A stretch of 64,000 nt of DNA, taken from an uncultured Acidimicrobiales bacterium. Its GTDB lineage: Bacteria > Actinomycetota > Acidimicrobiia > Acidimicrobiales > SZUA-35. Below the pieces are notes generated by a model. That model ran no database searches and was not told the DNA's origin. It saw nothing but the letters and a program-made list of their open reading frames with translations. A program made the position numbers and the translations under genes. Below are positions 44,185 through 52,309 of this stretch, in pieces (within the stretch, counting starts at the first letter, position 1; every line of letters begins with the position of its first letter). The stretch covers positions 1-64,000 of the forward strand of contig CALGOA010000050.1 in assembly GCA_937958015.1 (NCBI GenBank), written 5' to 3'.

Positions 44185-45367
44185 GCTCCCTGACCTTGAC
44201 GGCTACTTCGGATCGATCCGAACGGCGCTGACCGAAGCCGGCTTCAACCAGCCGGTGGTGGTCATCGACAAGTCCCGGCTCGATGCGAACCTGAACACTC
44301 TTCAACAGACCCTGCCAAGCCAGTTGGCCGTGCGGGTCGTCGCCAAGTCCCTGCCCTCGCTTCCGCTGATTCAGCACGTGGCTGATCATCTGGGGACCGA
44401 TCGGCTGATGACGTTCAATCTGCCGATGTTGCAGCAGCTGAGCCACCAGATGCCCCAAGCCGATCAGTTGCTGGGGAAGCCTTTTCCGGTTTCAGCTGCC
44501 GCGCAGTTCTACCGGGATGCGGGTGCTGAGGCAAACGAACGGGTCCGGTGGCTGATCGATACGGAGGAGCGGCTCGGCCAGTATGAGGCGTTGGCGAGTG
44601 AGGTCGGGGTCCGCATTCGGGTCTGTCTTGAACTGGACGTCGGTCTTCATCGAGGCGGATTCGATCCCGGGTCTACGTTGCGCGACGCCCTTTATCGAGT
44701 CAACGCCAGCGACGATCTGGAGTTCTCCGGTTTCATGGGGTACGAGGCTCACCTTGCCAAGATCCCCGAGCTCGGCCGGTTGCGGGACAAGGCCCTGCAG
44801 CAGTCGATGGAGTTGTACTCCGAATCGATAGATCTCGCGTCGGCGATCCTCGGGGCCGATCGGGTCGAGGGCGTGGTACGGAACTCGGCCGGCAGCATGA
44901 CCTACCGTCTGCACGATGGAAGCGATATCGCAAACGAGACGTCGATTGGATCCGTGCTACTGAAGGGCACCGACTTCGATCTCGATCTTCTGGAACCGTT
45001 CGAGCCGGCGGTGTTCATCGCCACCACTGTGCTCAAGGTTCTTGACTCGATCAGGCTTCCCGGCCTCGACTTTGCCCAGACGATCACCGATCGTTTGAGC
45101 TCGAAACGAAAGACGCTGTTTGTTCACGGTGGCCATTGGCTGGCTGAACCGGAGTTCCCGGTCGGGATGTCCAACTACTCCCTCTGGGGCCGGTCCAGCA
45201 ACCAGGAGATGTTCCACGTCGATCTGGCGACATCGGTCGCTCCGGATGACTTCGTGTTCCTCCGGCCTCATCAAACCGAAGCCGTGTTGCTGCAGTTCGG
45301 AGATATCGCCGTCTACGAGAACGGTTCGATCGTGGATTCCTGGCCGACACTGGCGGTGTCGGCGTAG
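44177..45367 (+). CDS. Alanine-racemase-fold PLP enzyme (D-threonine aldolase/D-serine dehydratase-like), 396 aa
   Basis: The PLP lysine is in RVVAKSLPSLPLIQ, within a fold-type III barrel; HRGGFDPG and a C-terminal beta domain with VHGGHWL resemble D-threonine aldolase and D-serine dehydratase. The usual zinc-binding His-x-Cys of D-serine dehydratase is not obvious. GTG 44177 overlaps the oxidase stop region. Substrate unknown; a D-amino acid is likely. Confidence 0.8.
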   Translation: MSELPDLDGYFGSIRTALTEAGFNQPVVVIDKSRLDANLNTLQQTLPSQLAVRVVAKSLPSLPLIQHVADHLGTDRLMTFNLPMLQQLSHQMPQADQLLGKPFPVSAAAQFYRDAGAEANERVRWLIDTEERLGQYEALASEVGVRIRVCLELDVGLHRGGFDPGSTLRDALYRVNASDDLEFSGFMGYEAHLAKIPELGRLRDKALQQSMELYSESIDLASAILGADRVEGVVRNSAGSMTYRLHDGSDIANETSIGSVLLKGTDFDLDLLEPFEPAVFIATTVLKVLDSIRLPGLDFAQTITDRLSSKRKTLFVHGGHWLAEPEFPVGMSNYSLWGRSSNQEMFHVDLATSVAPDDFVFLRPHQTEAVLLQFGDIAVYENGSIVDSWPTLAVSA

Positions 45368-45377
45368 CGCGCCGCGA

Positions 45378-45995
45378 TCAAACCGACAGGAGTGTGTGAC
45401 CATCCAGCGCTCGTTGGGCCATCACCGCCAGGACCACCCAGTAGCCGTCGGTTCCCTCCACCAGATCGCTTTGGCGGATCGATTCGGCCCCGGAATCGGT
45501 TGCGGTAGACGGTACCGAGACCTCGTAAGCGGGGTCCTGGAGGATCTGGAGTAGGTCAGCGGCGGAAATGTCGACAAGTCCTGCCACTTCGTCGAGCGGT
45601 GGGCGGTAGTCCTGGATTGGCCGATCGTCGAGCACGAAGAACACGTTGACCCGCTCGCGATTCTGGCCCTCCCCGTTGTCATCAGCCAGCAATCGTGTGC
45701 CGAGCGAAATCAATCGGTCGGGGTCCAGCGGAACGCCGAGTTCCTCTTCGAACTCTCGAAGTCCATCGAGCGGGGTTTCGCCTGCGGCCAGATGTCCGGT
45801 GACCGACAGGTCGAGTTGATTGGGGAAGGCGGCTTTGGTCGCGGCTCGGCGTTGGAGAACGATGGAACGGTTCGAGGGTCGAAGTACGAGGCAGTGGAAG
45901 ACCTGATGCCATGATCCTTGGGCATGCACGGCGGATCTGTCCGCTTCGCCGATCACCGCCCCGGTAGCGGGACTGACGATGTCGATCTTCTCCAC
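45378..45995 (-). CDS. Nudix hydrolase, IDI-like group, 205 aa
   Basis: The Nudix box is GHLAAGETPLDGLREFEEELG with the classical spacing (Gx5Ex7REx2EExG). Upstream HQVFHCLVLRPSNRSIVLQRR is the fold start typical of the isopentenyl-diphosphate-isomerase-like and NTP hydrolase group. The GTG start has TATCCT (minus strand, 46003-46008) 7 bases upstream. The substrate is unknown. Confidence 0.87.
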   Translation of the reverse strand: MEKIDIVSPATGAVIGEADRSAVHAQGSWHQVFHCLVLRPSNRSIVLQRRAATKAAFPNQLDLSVTGHLAAGETPLDGLREFEEELGVPLDPDRLISLGTRLLADDNGEGQNRERVNVFFVLDDRPIQDYRPPLDEVAGLVDISAADLLQILQDPAYEVSVPSTATDSGAESIRQSDLVEGTDGYWVVLAVMAQRALDGHTLLSV

Positions 45996-46137
45996 CTCGG
46001 CGAGGATACCGATTCGATCGTGGGCCTAAGGGTTCGTTCTGCCTGATGGGAGCGACATCGAGCGCGTTCTACCCCGTGTAGAGGCCGTCAGATGTAGTGC
46101 CCATCAGGAATTTGCAGGTGGGTGGGGCTGGACGAAG

Positions 46138-46158
46138 CGAACATGTGTTCGGTATCAT
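46138..46158 (+). promoter_or_regulatory. LexA (SOS) box and -10 of dnaE2
   Basis: CGAACATGTGTTCG (46138-46151) matches CGAACRNRYGTTCG at every position. TATCAT (46153-46158) follows after one base and lies 9 bases before the dnaE2 ATG. The layout copies that at imuA (33079-33098). Confidence 0.9.
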
Positions 46159-46167
46159 CGACGCCCT

Positions 46168-49100
46168 ATGGGATGGATGAATCCGCCGAAGCCGTGGAAG
46201 GAGATCGAACAAGCGCTGTCGGATCGTCCTATCCAAACCCCGGTCCAAAAGGAAGACTTTCCGGCCTGGGCCAATGGTGGGGATTCGCCGGCATGGAGCA
46301 GAAAGCGGCACAGCTATGAGGCGCCGGAGGGCCTTCGGGGCATGCGAGGGGCAACCCCCTATGCCGAACTGCACTGTCATTCCAGCTTCAGTTTCCTGGA
46401 CGGGGCGTCGGACCCTGAAGACCTCGTGGAGGAGGCGGCTCGACTGGGTCTGGAGGCTCTTGCAATCACCGATCACGATGGTTTCTACGCCGTTCCCCGG
46501 TTCGCTGAGGCGGCGAAGGCCGTGGGCCTTCCAACGATCTTCGGAGCGGAGCTTTCGATGGGTATTCCGCGACCGCCCAAATCAGGAGCTGACCCGGCCC
46601 CCGATCCCCACGGTGCTCACCTGCTTCTGTTGGCTCGGGATCCCAAGGGATACGCCGCGTTGGCCAGAGTGATCAGCGAATCACAGCTGGCCGGCGAAAA
46701 GACCGCTCCCAACATGACCTTTGCCGATCTGGACCGATGGTTGCAGCCCGGTGAGGCCCGACATCTCCTGGCTCTCACCGGCTGTCGTAAGGGGACGGTT
46801 CGATCGGCCCTCGAAGCGGAGGGCCCGGCGGCAGCCGACCGCGAACTCTCCCATCTGATCGATGTCTTTGGTGCCGACGGTGTTGTTGTCGAACTCTGGG
46901 ATCACGGTTCACCGTTGGACTCGGCCCGCAACGACGCTCTGGTCCAGTTGGCCGCTCGACGAGGGCTGGCGGTGGTTGCCAGCAACAACGTCCACTACGC
47001 CACACCGGCCAAACACAAGCTGGCGTCGGCTATGGCGGCGGTTCGATCCCGGTCGTCGCTCGACGACATGGCTGGCTGGCTTCCGCCGTCGGCGGGGGCC
47101 CATCTTCGATCCGGGGCCGAACAGTCCCGGCGGTTCGCCCGTTATCCGGGGTCGGTCGAAATGGCCGCCGAAATCGGGTTGAGCTGTGCCTTCGATCTTG
47201 CCCTGGTGGCGCCGCAGTTGCCGCCCTATCCCACCCCCGACGGGATGGATGAAATGGCGTTCCTGCGACATCTCGTCGAAGAGGGTGGGGTTCATCGTTA
47301 CGGCACTCGTGGTGATGAGTGTGTTCCGGGAGCCTGGAAGCAGCTCGATCACGAGTTGGACCTGATCGAACATCTCGGCTTCGCCGGCTACTTCTTGGTG
47401 GTGTGGGACATCGTCGAGTTCTGCCGGAACGCCGACATCCTCTGTCAGGGCCGGGGGAGTGCTGCCAACTCAGCGGTCTGTTACGTGCTCGGGATCACCA
47501 AGGCCGATGCGGTAAGTCTCGGGCTGTTGTTCGAACGGTTTCTGGCTCCCGAACGTGATGGACCTCCTGATATCGATCTTGATATCGAGTCGGACCGCCG
47601 AGAAGAGGCGATCCAGTATGTCTATGAGAAACATGGACGACGTCACGCTGCGCAGGTTGCCAACGTGATCACCTACCGGTCCCGGTCCGCTGTTCGAGAT
47701 GCAGCCAAGGCGCTTGGATATGCCCCCGGCCAGCAGGACGCATTCAGTAAGTCGATCGATGGTTGGACCGGACTGAAAGCTCAAGTGTGTGCGGAACGGG
47801 CATCGGCCGGTGCGCCCGTCGTCGCCCGTCAACAGCGGGGCAACAGCTCGGGTTATTCCTCAGGACCTGCCCCTGAACCCCTTCCATCCGCTCGTGTTGC
47901 GACCCGGCAGCGAGGAACGAGGGGAGGCGAGCAGGGGCAAGGTAGTGAATTGCCTGACGATGTGGTCGAGTTGGCGATGGAATTCGAGAACCTGCCCCGC
48001 CACCTTGGAATCCATTCGGGCGGGATGGTGATGTGCGATCGGCCGGTGATCGAGGTGTGTCCTGTCGAGTGGGGGCGGATGCAGGATCGGACTGTTCTTC
48101 AGTGGGACAAGGAAGACTGTGCAATCGCCGGTCTGGTCAAGTTCGATCTGCTCGGCCTCGGAATGCTGAGCGCCCTTCACTACGCCGTCGATCTGATCGA
48201 GGAACATCACGACACCCGGCTCGATCTTGCTGCACTGCCCCAGGAGGACGAGGTGTACGAAATGCTCTGCCGGGCCGATTCGGTTGGTGTCTTCCAGATC
48301 GAATCACGCGCCCAGATGAGCACCCTGCCCCGTCTGAAGCCCCGGAATTTCTACGACCTCGTTGTGGAGATCGCGCTCATTCGTCCCGGGCCGATTCAAG
48401 GTGGGTCCGTCCATCCCTATATTCGCAGACGCAACGGTCAGGAGCCGGTGACGTATCTTCACCCCCTCCTGAAACCGGCACTGGAGAAGACGCTTGGGAT
48501 CCCTCTGTTTCAGGAGCAGCTGATGCAGATGGCAATCGATGTATCGGGGTTCAGTCCGGCCGAGGCGGATGAACTTCGACGGGCCATGGGTTCCAAACGC
48601 AGCGTGGCTCGAATGACCAATCTGAAGGAACGGCTCTGTGCCGGCATGGCCGAGCGGGGTATCGACGAAGACATCCAGGAGCAGATCTGGGTCAAGTTGG
48701 TCGCCTTTGCCAACTACGGCTTTCCCGAGAGCCATTCGATCTCGTTCGCCTACCTGGTGTACGCATCCAGTTGGATCAAACTCCACTACCCGGCAGCGTT
48801 CTGTGCCGCTCTCCTCAATGCGCAGCCGATGGGTTTCTATTCACCTCATTCCCTGGTGCAGGACGCCCGTCGCCACGGTGTCCCCACCCTCACCCCCGAC
48901 ATCAATCTCTCCGGTGCCGACGCCGATCTCTGCTATCCCTCCGGGGGCCGTTCCGTCGCCACGGAGGCGCAGCCTCCGGGCGTTCCACAAGGCGCTCCAT
49001 CAGATGTCACCGGTCCAAACAATCCATCCCTCATCCCTCCGGGAGGACGCAACGACTGTTCCGTCGCCACGGAGGCGCAGCCTCTGGACGTTCCACAAAG

Positions 49101-49884
49101 CGCTCCATCAGATTCGGTTCCGCCGAAACATCTGACAGACCTTGGTAGGGCTACGTGGGCCCATCAATTTGATCACGGTCAGGCAATACGACTTGGTATC
49201 GGGTCGGTGCGGGGGATCGGTGATGACCTGGCCGAGACCATCGCCACCAACCGGCCATATCGCTCGATCGAAGAGGTGGCCCGCAAGACCGGCGCCAGCA
49301 AGGAACAGATGGAGGCTTTGGCAACCGCCGGTTGTTTCGATTCGTTCGGTTCGGATCGTCGTCAGGCTCTCTGGACCGCCGGTGCGGTGTCGGCCGCCAA
49401 CCGGCCCGGCACCCTGCCGGGCATCGTGACCGGTGTCCACGCCCCACAGTTGCCAGGTATGGAGGATCAGGAGGAAGCTCTCGCTGATCTGTGGGCGACA
49501 GGAGTGGCTCCGGAGGGCCACCCCACCATCTTTGTGCGGGACGAACTCAACGATCTGGGTGCACTGAGAGCGACCGACCTTCAACGGATCGATCAGGGCA
49601 AGAAGGTGATGGTTGGTGGAGTTGTTACCCATCGTCAGCGTCCGGCGACCGCATCGGGGGTTACCTTCATGAGCCTCGAGGACGAAACGGGTTTAATGAA
49701 TGTGGTGATCAGCGTCGGTTGCTGGGCTCGATTCCGGCGGGTAGCTCGTAATCACCCGGCTCTGTTGATTCGGGGCCGCCTGGAACGGACCGAGACCGGG
49801 GGCACCCCGGTCGTAAATATCGTGGCTGAACGGCTCGACCCGTTGGTGCTTGGGTCGGGGTCGATGTCACGCGACTTCCGATAG
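46168..49884 (+). CDS. dnaE2: Error-prone DNA polymerase DnaE2, 1238 aa
   Basis: C-family polymerase of the SOS mutasome. The PHP domain starts AELHCHSSFSFLDGA (near residue 65), with ITDHDG and GAELSM. The palm has GRGSAANSAVCY and the catalytic PDIDLDIESDRREE (about residue 467). A GIHSGGM segment, the finger region and a C-terminal OB-fold (VGGVVTHRQRP, FMSLEDETG) follow. It is longer than typical because of two low-complexity insertions, residues about 531-595 and 923-982, built from DNA repeats. It acts with ImuB; the SOS box drives expression. Confidence 0.93.
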   Translation: MGWMNPPKPWKEIEQALSDRPIQTPVQKEDFPAWANGGDSPAWSRKRHSYEAPEGLRGMRGATPYAELHCHSSFSFLDGASDPEDLVEEAARLGLEALAITDHDGFYAVPRFAEAAKAVGLPTIFGAELSMGIPRPPKSGADPAPDPHGAHLLLLARDPKGYAALARVISESQLAGEKTAPNMTFADLDRWLQPGEARHLLALTGCRKGTVRSALEAEGPAAADRELSHLIDVFGADGVVVELWDHGSPLDSARNDALVQLAARRGLAVVASNNVHYATPAKHKLASAMAAVRSRSSLDDMAGWLPPSAGAHLRSGAEQSRRFARYPGSVEMAAEIGLSCAFDLALVAPQLPPYPTPDGMDEMAFLRHLVEEGGVHRYGTRGDECVPGAWKQLDHELDLIEHLGFAGYFLVVWDIVEFCRNADILCQGRGSAANSAVCYVLGITKADAVSLGLLFERFLAPERDGPPDIDLDIESDRREEAIQYVYEKHGRRHAAQVANVITYRSRSAVRDAAKALGYAPGQQDAFSKSIDGWTGLKAQVCAERASAGAPVVARQQRGNSSGYSSGPAPEPLPSARVATRQRGTRGGEQGQGSELPDDVVELAMEFENLPRHLGIHSGGMVMCDRPVIEVCPVEWGRMQDRTVLQWDKEDCAIAGLVKFDLLGLGMLSALHYAVDLIEEHHDTRLDLAALPQEDEVYEMLCRADSVGVFQIESRAQMSTLPRLKPRNFYDLVVEIALIRPGPIQGGSVHPYIRRRNGQEPVTYLHPLLKPALEKTLGIPLFQEQLMQMAIDVSGFSPAEADELRRAMGSKRSVARMTNLKERLCAGMAERGIDEDIQEQIWVKLVAFANYGFPESHSISFAYLVYASSWIKLHYPAAFCAALLNAQPMGFYSPHSLVQDARRHGVPTLTPDINLSGADADLCYPSGGRSVATEAQPPGVPQGAPSDVTGPNNPSLIPPGGRNDCSVATEAQPLDVPQSAPSDSVPPKHLTDLGRATWAHQFDHGQAIRLGIGSVRGIGDDLAETIATNRPYRSIEEVARKTGASKEQMEALATAGCFDSFGSDRRQALWTAGAVSAANRPGTLPGIVTGVHAPQLPGMEDQEEALADLWATGVAPEGHPTIFVRDELNDLGALRATDLQRIDQGKKVMVGGVVTHRQRPATASGVTFMSLEDETGLMNVVISVGCWARFRRVARNHPALLIRGRLERTETGGTPVVNIVAERLDPLVLGSGSMSRDFR
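47899..47939 (+). repeat. Copy of the imuB repeat inside dnaE2
   Basis: Matches 33971-34011 of imuB at 36 of 41 bases. Both are read in the same frame: ATRQRGTRGGE here and ATRERGTSGGE in imuB. It lies between the palm and the conserved GIHSGG segment, in a stretch with no equivalent in ordinary DnaE2. Confidence 0.85.
48935..49005 (+). repeat. Palindromic repeat copy A in dnaE2
   Basis: Contains the hairpin CGGAGGC-GCA-GCCTCCG (7-bp stem). The flanks ATCCCTCCGGG and GTTCCACAA(G/A)(G/A)CGCTCC recur in copy B. In protein it reads SVATEAQPPGVPQGAPSD. Confidence 0.85.
49033..49113 (+). repeat. Palindromic repeat copy B in dnaE2
   Basis: Near copy of 48935-49005 with a 10-base extra piece; the shared SVATEAQP(P/L)xVPQ(G/S)APSD starts 108 bases (36 codons) after copy A. 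Reading frame is kept. The stem here is weakened by CCTCTGG in place of CCTCCGG. Confidence 0.85.
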
Positions 49885-49929
49885 CTGCACGCCTGCACAA
49901 GCAGAGCGATCTTGACCTAACGTCGAGCC

Positions 49930-50175
49930 ATGGGTTTCGTGCGAAACAAAGTCAGCAGTCGGTTTCCGGCGCTCGGTCGACTAGGCGACATCGTGCTCGT
50001 CGGCGGCGTTGTCCTTCGCTTCGCCAATCGTCGGGGTCTCATAAGCGACCAGACGGCTGCGAAGTTCGGTGCCCCCAGCAGTCCGGGTGGATCCGGCCTG
50101 TCGGTCAGTGAAATGGCTCTCGCTGGCGCCGCCGCCCTCCGGCTTCTCAAGGGCATGCAGAAGCGCAAGTCCTAA
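49930..50175 (+). CDS. Small basic protein of unknown function, 81 aa
   Basis: The N-terminus is basic, with one hydrophobic segment (GDIVLVGGVVLRF) and a C-terminal Ala/Leu/Lys-rich helix (ALAGAAALRLLKGMQKRKS). TAACGT (49918-49923) lies 6 bases before the ATG, which supports expression. No family is recognised; it is possibly membrane-associated. Confidence 0.55.
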   Translation: MGFVRNKVSSRFPALGRLGDIVLVGGVVLRFANRRGLISDQTAAKFGAPSSPGGSGLSVSEMALAGAAALRLLKGMQKRKS

Positions 50176-50181
50176 CCCTTC

Positions 50182-50209
50182 TTGACGGTGACGGGTCGCG
50201 CCCTATTGT
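50182..50209 (+). promoter_or_regulatory. Promoter of the PIG-L gene at 50216
   Basis: A -35 TTGACG (50182-50187) and -10 TATTGT (50204-50209) are separated by 16 bases. The ATG follows the -10 by 6 bases, so transcription should start at or next to the A of the start codon. It is the clearest two-box leaderless promoter in the window. Confidence 0.7.
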
Positions 50210-50215
50210 GAACCC

Positions 50216-50917
50216 ATGAGCCTCGAGACGTTTCCAGAGGACTGGACCAACGGTCTTGCGATAATCGCCCACCCCGATGACATGGAGTACGGAGCTGCGG
50301 CGGCGGTGGCACGGTGGACTCAACAGGGCAAACGAGTGAGCTACGTCCTGGTGACCGACGGCGAGGCTGGCATCAACTCGATGCATCCCGATGAGGTGGG
50401 TCCATTGCGCCGAGCCGAGCAGATTGCGGCCTGTGAGGAGGTTGGCGTCGAAACTGTCGAATTCCTCGGCCTTCCCGATGGGTTACTGGAGGAGGGTCTC
50501 GAACTTCGAGCCGCCCTGTGTGAACCGATCCGAAAGCATCAACCCGACGTCGTTCTCACGCTCAACTATCGCGACTCCTGGGGTGGTCCAAGTTGGAATC
50601 ACCCCGACCACCGGGCCGTTGGTCGGAGTCTGCTGGATGCGGTGCGGGATGCCGCCAACCCGTGGATCTTTCCCGAAGCGGGTCCGGCCTGGGACGGTGT
50701 TCGACTCACTGCGTTCTCCGGAAGCCCAGAGCCGACCCACGGGGTGGATGTCACCGAGACGTTCAGCGCCGGCGTCGAATCGTTGGCCCGCCACACGGTG
50801 TATCTCGAGAACCTCGACGGTGACATGGCGTCTCCCGATGCGTTCCTGCGGGGAGCAGCCACCGCTTCGGGGGAGCAGATGGGTGTCGAGCTGGCCACTA
50901 CCTTCGAGGTCAGGTAG
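50216..50917 (+). CDS. PIG-L/LmbE-family deacetylase, 233 aa
   Basis: The zinc site is AIIAHPDDMEYG, and the distal motif NHPDHRAVG matches the LmbE superfamily. This is the second of three members in the window. It could act on a GlcNAc-containing thiol or another acetylated sugar. It starts after a leaderless promoter and is followed 7 bases later by a small gene. Confidence 0.87.
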   Translation: MSLETFPEDWTNGLAIIAHPDDMEYGAAAAVARWTQQGKRVSYVLVTDGEAGINSMHPDEVGPLRRAEQIAACEEVGVETVEFLGLPDGLLEEGLELRAALCEPIRKHQPDVVLTLNYRDSWGGPSWNHPDHRAVGRSLLDAVRDAANPWIFPEAGPAWDGVRLTAFSGSPEPTHGVDVTETFSAGVESLARHTVYLENLDGDMASPDAFLRGAATASGEQMGVELATTFEVR

Positions 50918-50924
50918 GTCTCCC

Positions 50925-51239
50925 GTGGCGCTTCACTATCTTCTCGATGCCGCTGTGAACGAACTACTCGACGCGTGGTGCAAACACGACGATCTACGGG
51001 TCGGCGGACGAGCCGATCATGCCCAATTGGCGAAGAGCCGCTGGAAGCTCGAGGCCGCCCGGGAGCGGGCCCAGCAGTTGCGTTCGGCGTTGTGTCCGAT
51101 GGGTGAGATCATTCGACCGGGTTCCGTGGTGGCGTACTGTTCCACGCTCGATCAGGTGGTCGTCGTGGATCGCACCGGTGACGGCGCATGTATCTGTGGC
51201 CACGCGGTCGAGGGTTTGGGGCCGCCAGCGGCCTCGTAG
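50925..51239 (+). CDS. Small protein of unknown function, 104 aa
   Basis: The GTG start is preceded by CAGGTAGG, a good Shine-Dalgarno, right after the PIG-L stop. The protein has a helical N-terminal half (ALHYLLDAAVNELLDAWCKH, AQLAKSRWKLEAARERAQ) and a C-terminal SVVAYCSTLDQVVVVDRTGDGACICG part with three cysteines. I do not recognise it. It is likely coupled with the PIG-L gene. Confidence 0.55.
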   Translation: MALHYLLDAAVNELLDAWCKHDDLRVGGRADHAQLAKSRWKLEAARERAQQLRSALCPMGEIIRPGSVVAYCSTLDQVVVVDRTGDGACICGHAVEGLGPPAAS

Positions 51240-51450
51240 GGCCGTTGCTCTTGAACTCTGCGACAGTCCCGACTCGGACCTGTTGGAGCCACCACCGAAC
51301 GGCGCGGACTCGCACCCATCGAGAAAGACCATTCGGTTCTCTACGAGAAAGGGTGGCACCGGTTCGAGCCGGAACTGTGCAGATAACCCGGCGGCATCCC
51401 GGGTCTGGGATCACGTTAAGTGGTTGAAACTCACTGTAGGTAGAGGAAAT

Positions 51451-51470
51451 CCACCTGCCAAAACAGGTGG
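51451..51470 (+). other. Hairpin CCACCTG/CAGGTGG in an orphan 244-base gap
   Basis: A 7-bp stem with a CCAAAA loop sits 2 bases before a TAGGCT (51472-51477) that is 6 bases before the GTG of the next gene. The rest of 51240-51483 has no gene I can support. The hairpin with TTAG next to it resembles the right end of IS200/IS605-type elements, but no transposase gene remains. Confidence 0.35.
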
Positions 51471-51483
51471 TTAGGCTCTATTG

Positions 51484-52293
51484 GTGGTAGCCGACGAGTT
51501 CAGTGTCCATGCGGTTCCGATCTCGCCAGCTTCGACGGTTCTCCTCTTGGACGACCGCCCCGAACTGCATGTGTTGATGGTGAAACGCACGAGTCGGGTG
51601 GCGTTTGCCCCTGATGCCTGGGTTTTTCCCGGTGGGCGGGTCGATCCCGACGACGACGATCCCCGGCTCTGGAGTGCGTGTGACCACCTCGACGACGTCG
51701 CGGCCTCGGATCGCCTGCAGCTTCGGTCGGGTGGTCTTGCCTGGTGGGTCGCGGTCGTGCGGGAAACCCTCGAGGAGGCGGGGCTGCTGTTGGGAACCTC
51801 GCAGGGACTCGACGAGGCCGCTCTGGCCGAGCGGATCCGTCGTGACCCGCACTGTTTTGGCACCCTCGTGGAAGAGAACAACATCCGTTTCGACTGTTCG
51901 CTGATTCAGGAAGTGGCTCAGTTCATCACCCCGCTGGGCCCGCCCCGGCGCTTCGACGCCCGTTTCTTCGTTGCCAGAATGCCCGGCGGTCAGACCCCGG
52001 ACCACGACAACGGTGAAGTGGTGGCAACCAGGTGGGTGCAGCCCCATGAGGCCCTCGAACGACATGAGCGGGGCGAGTTCGAGATGATCTCACCCACGGT
52101 TCGGATGCTCGACTCACTTCAGGCGTTTGATTCGGTCGATCACGTGATGCAGGTGGCTGCTGAACGGCGGGAGTACCAGACGATCCGGATTCGCAATCCT
52201 GAGACCGAGTATCGGGCTGTGGTCCCGGGCGACGACGGCTACGAGACGGCGCGTTCGGACATCGAAAAGGGTTGGATCCGCCTGTATCGCTGA
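51484..52293 (+). CDS. Nudix hydrolase, NUDT19/NUDT7-like layout, 269 aa
   Basis: The Nudix box is split: WVFPGGRVDPDDDD, an insertion of about 36 residues, then VVRETLEEAGLLL. This insertion is typical of the CoA- or NUDT19-like subgroup; the substrate is not certain. GTG 51484 is chosen because TAGGCT lies 6 bases before it; TTG 51481 is a nearby alternative. It ends 17 bases from the convergent PEBP gene. Confidence 0.83.
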   Translation: MVADEFSVHAVPISPASTVLLLDDRPELHVLMVKRTSRVAFAPDAWVFPGGRVDPDDDDPRLWSACDHLDDVAASDRLQLRSGGLAWWVAVVRETLEEAGLLLGTSQGLDEAALAERIRRDPHCFGTLVEENNIRFDCSLIQEVAQFITPLGPPRRFDARFFVARMPGGQTPDHDNGEVVATRWVQPHEALERHERGEFEMISPTVRMLDSLQAFDSVDHVMQVAAERREYQTIRIRNPETEYRAVVPGDDGYETARSDIEKGWIRLYR

Positions 52294-52309
52294 GGTTAGC
52301 GAGTCGAGG

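Noticed and set aside
46042-46108. CCTGATGGG/CCCATCAGG inverted repeat before the dnaE2 SOS box
   Set aside because: Arms are 9 bp with a 49-base loop and no partner signal; too weak to call a riboswitch or terminator.
51359-51372. TTCGA inside a CCGG/CCGG stem, like a tRNA T-arm
   Set aside because: No acceptor stem, anticodon arm or D-arm can be built around it on either strand.
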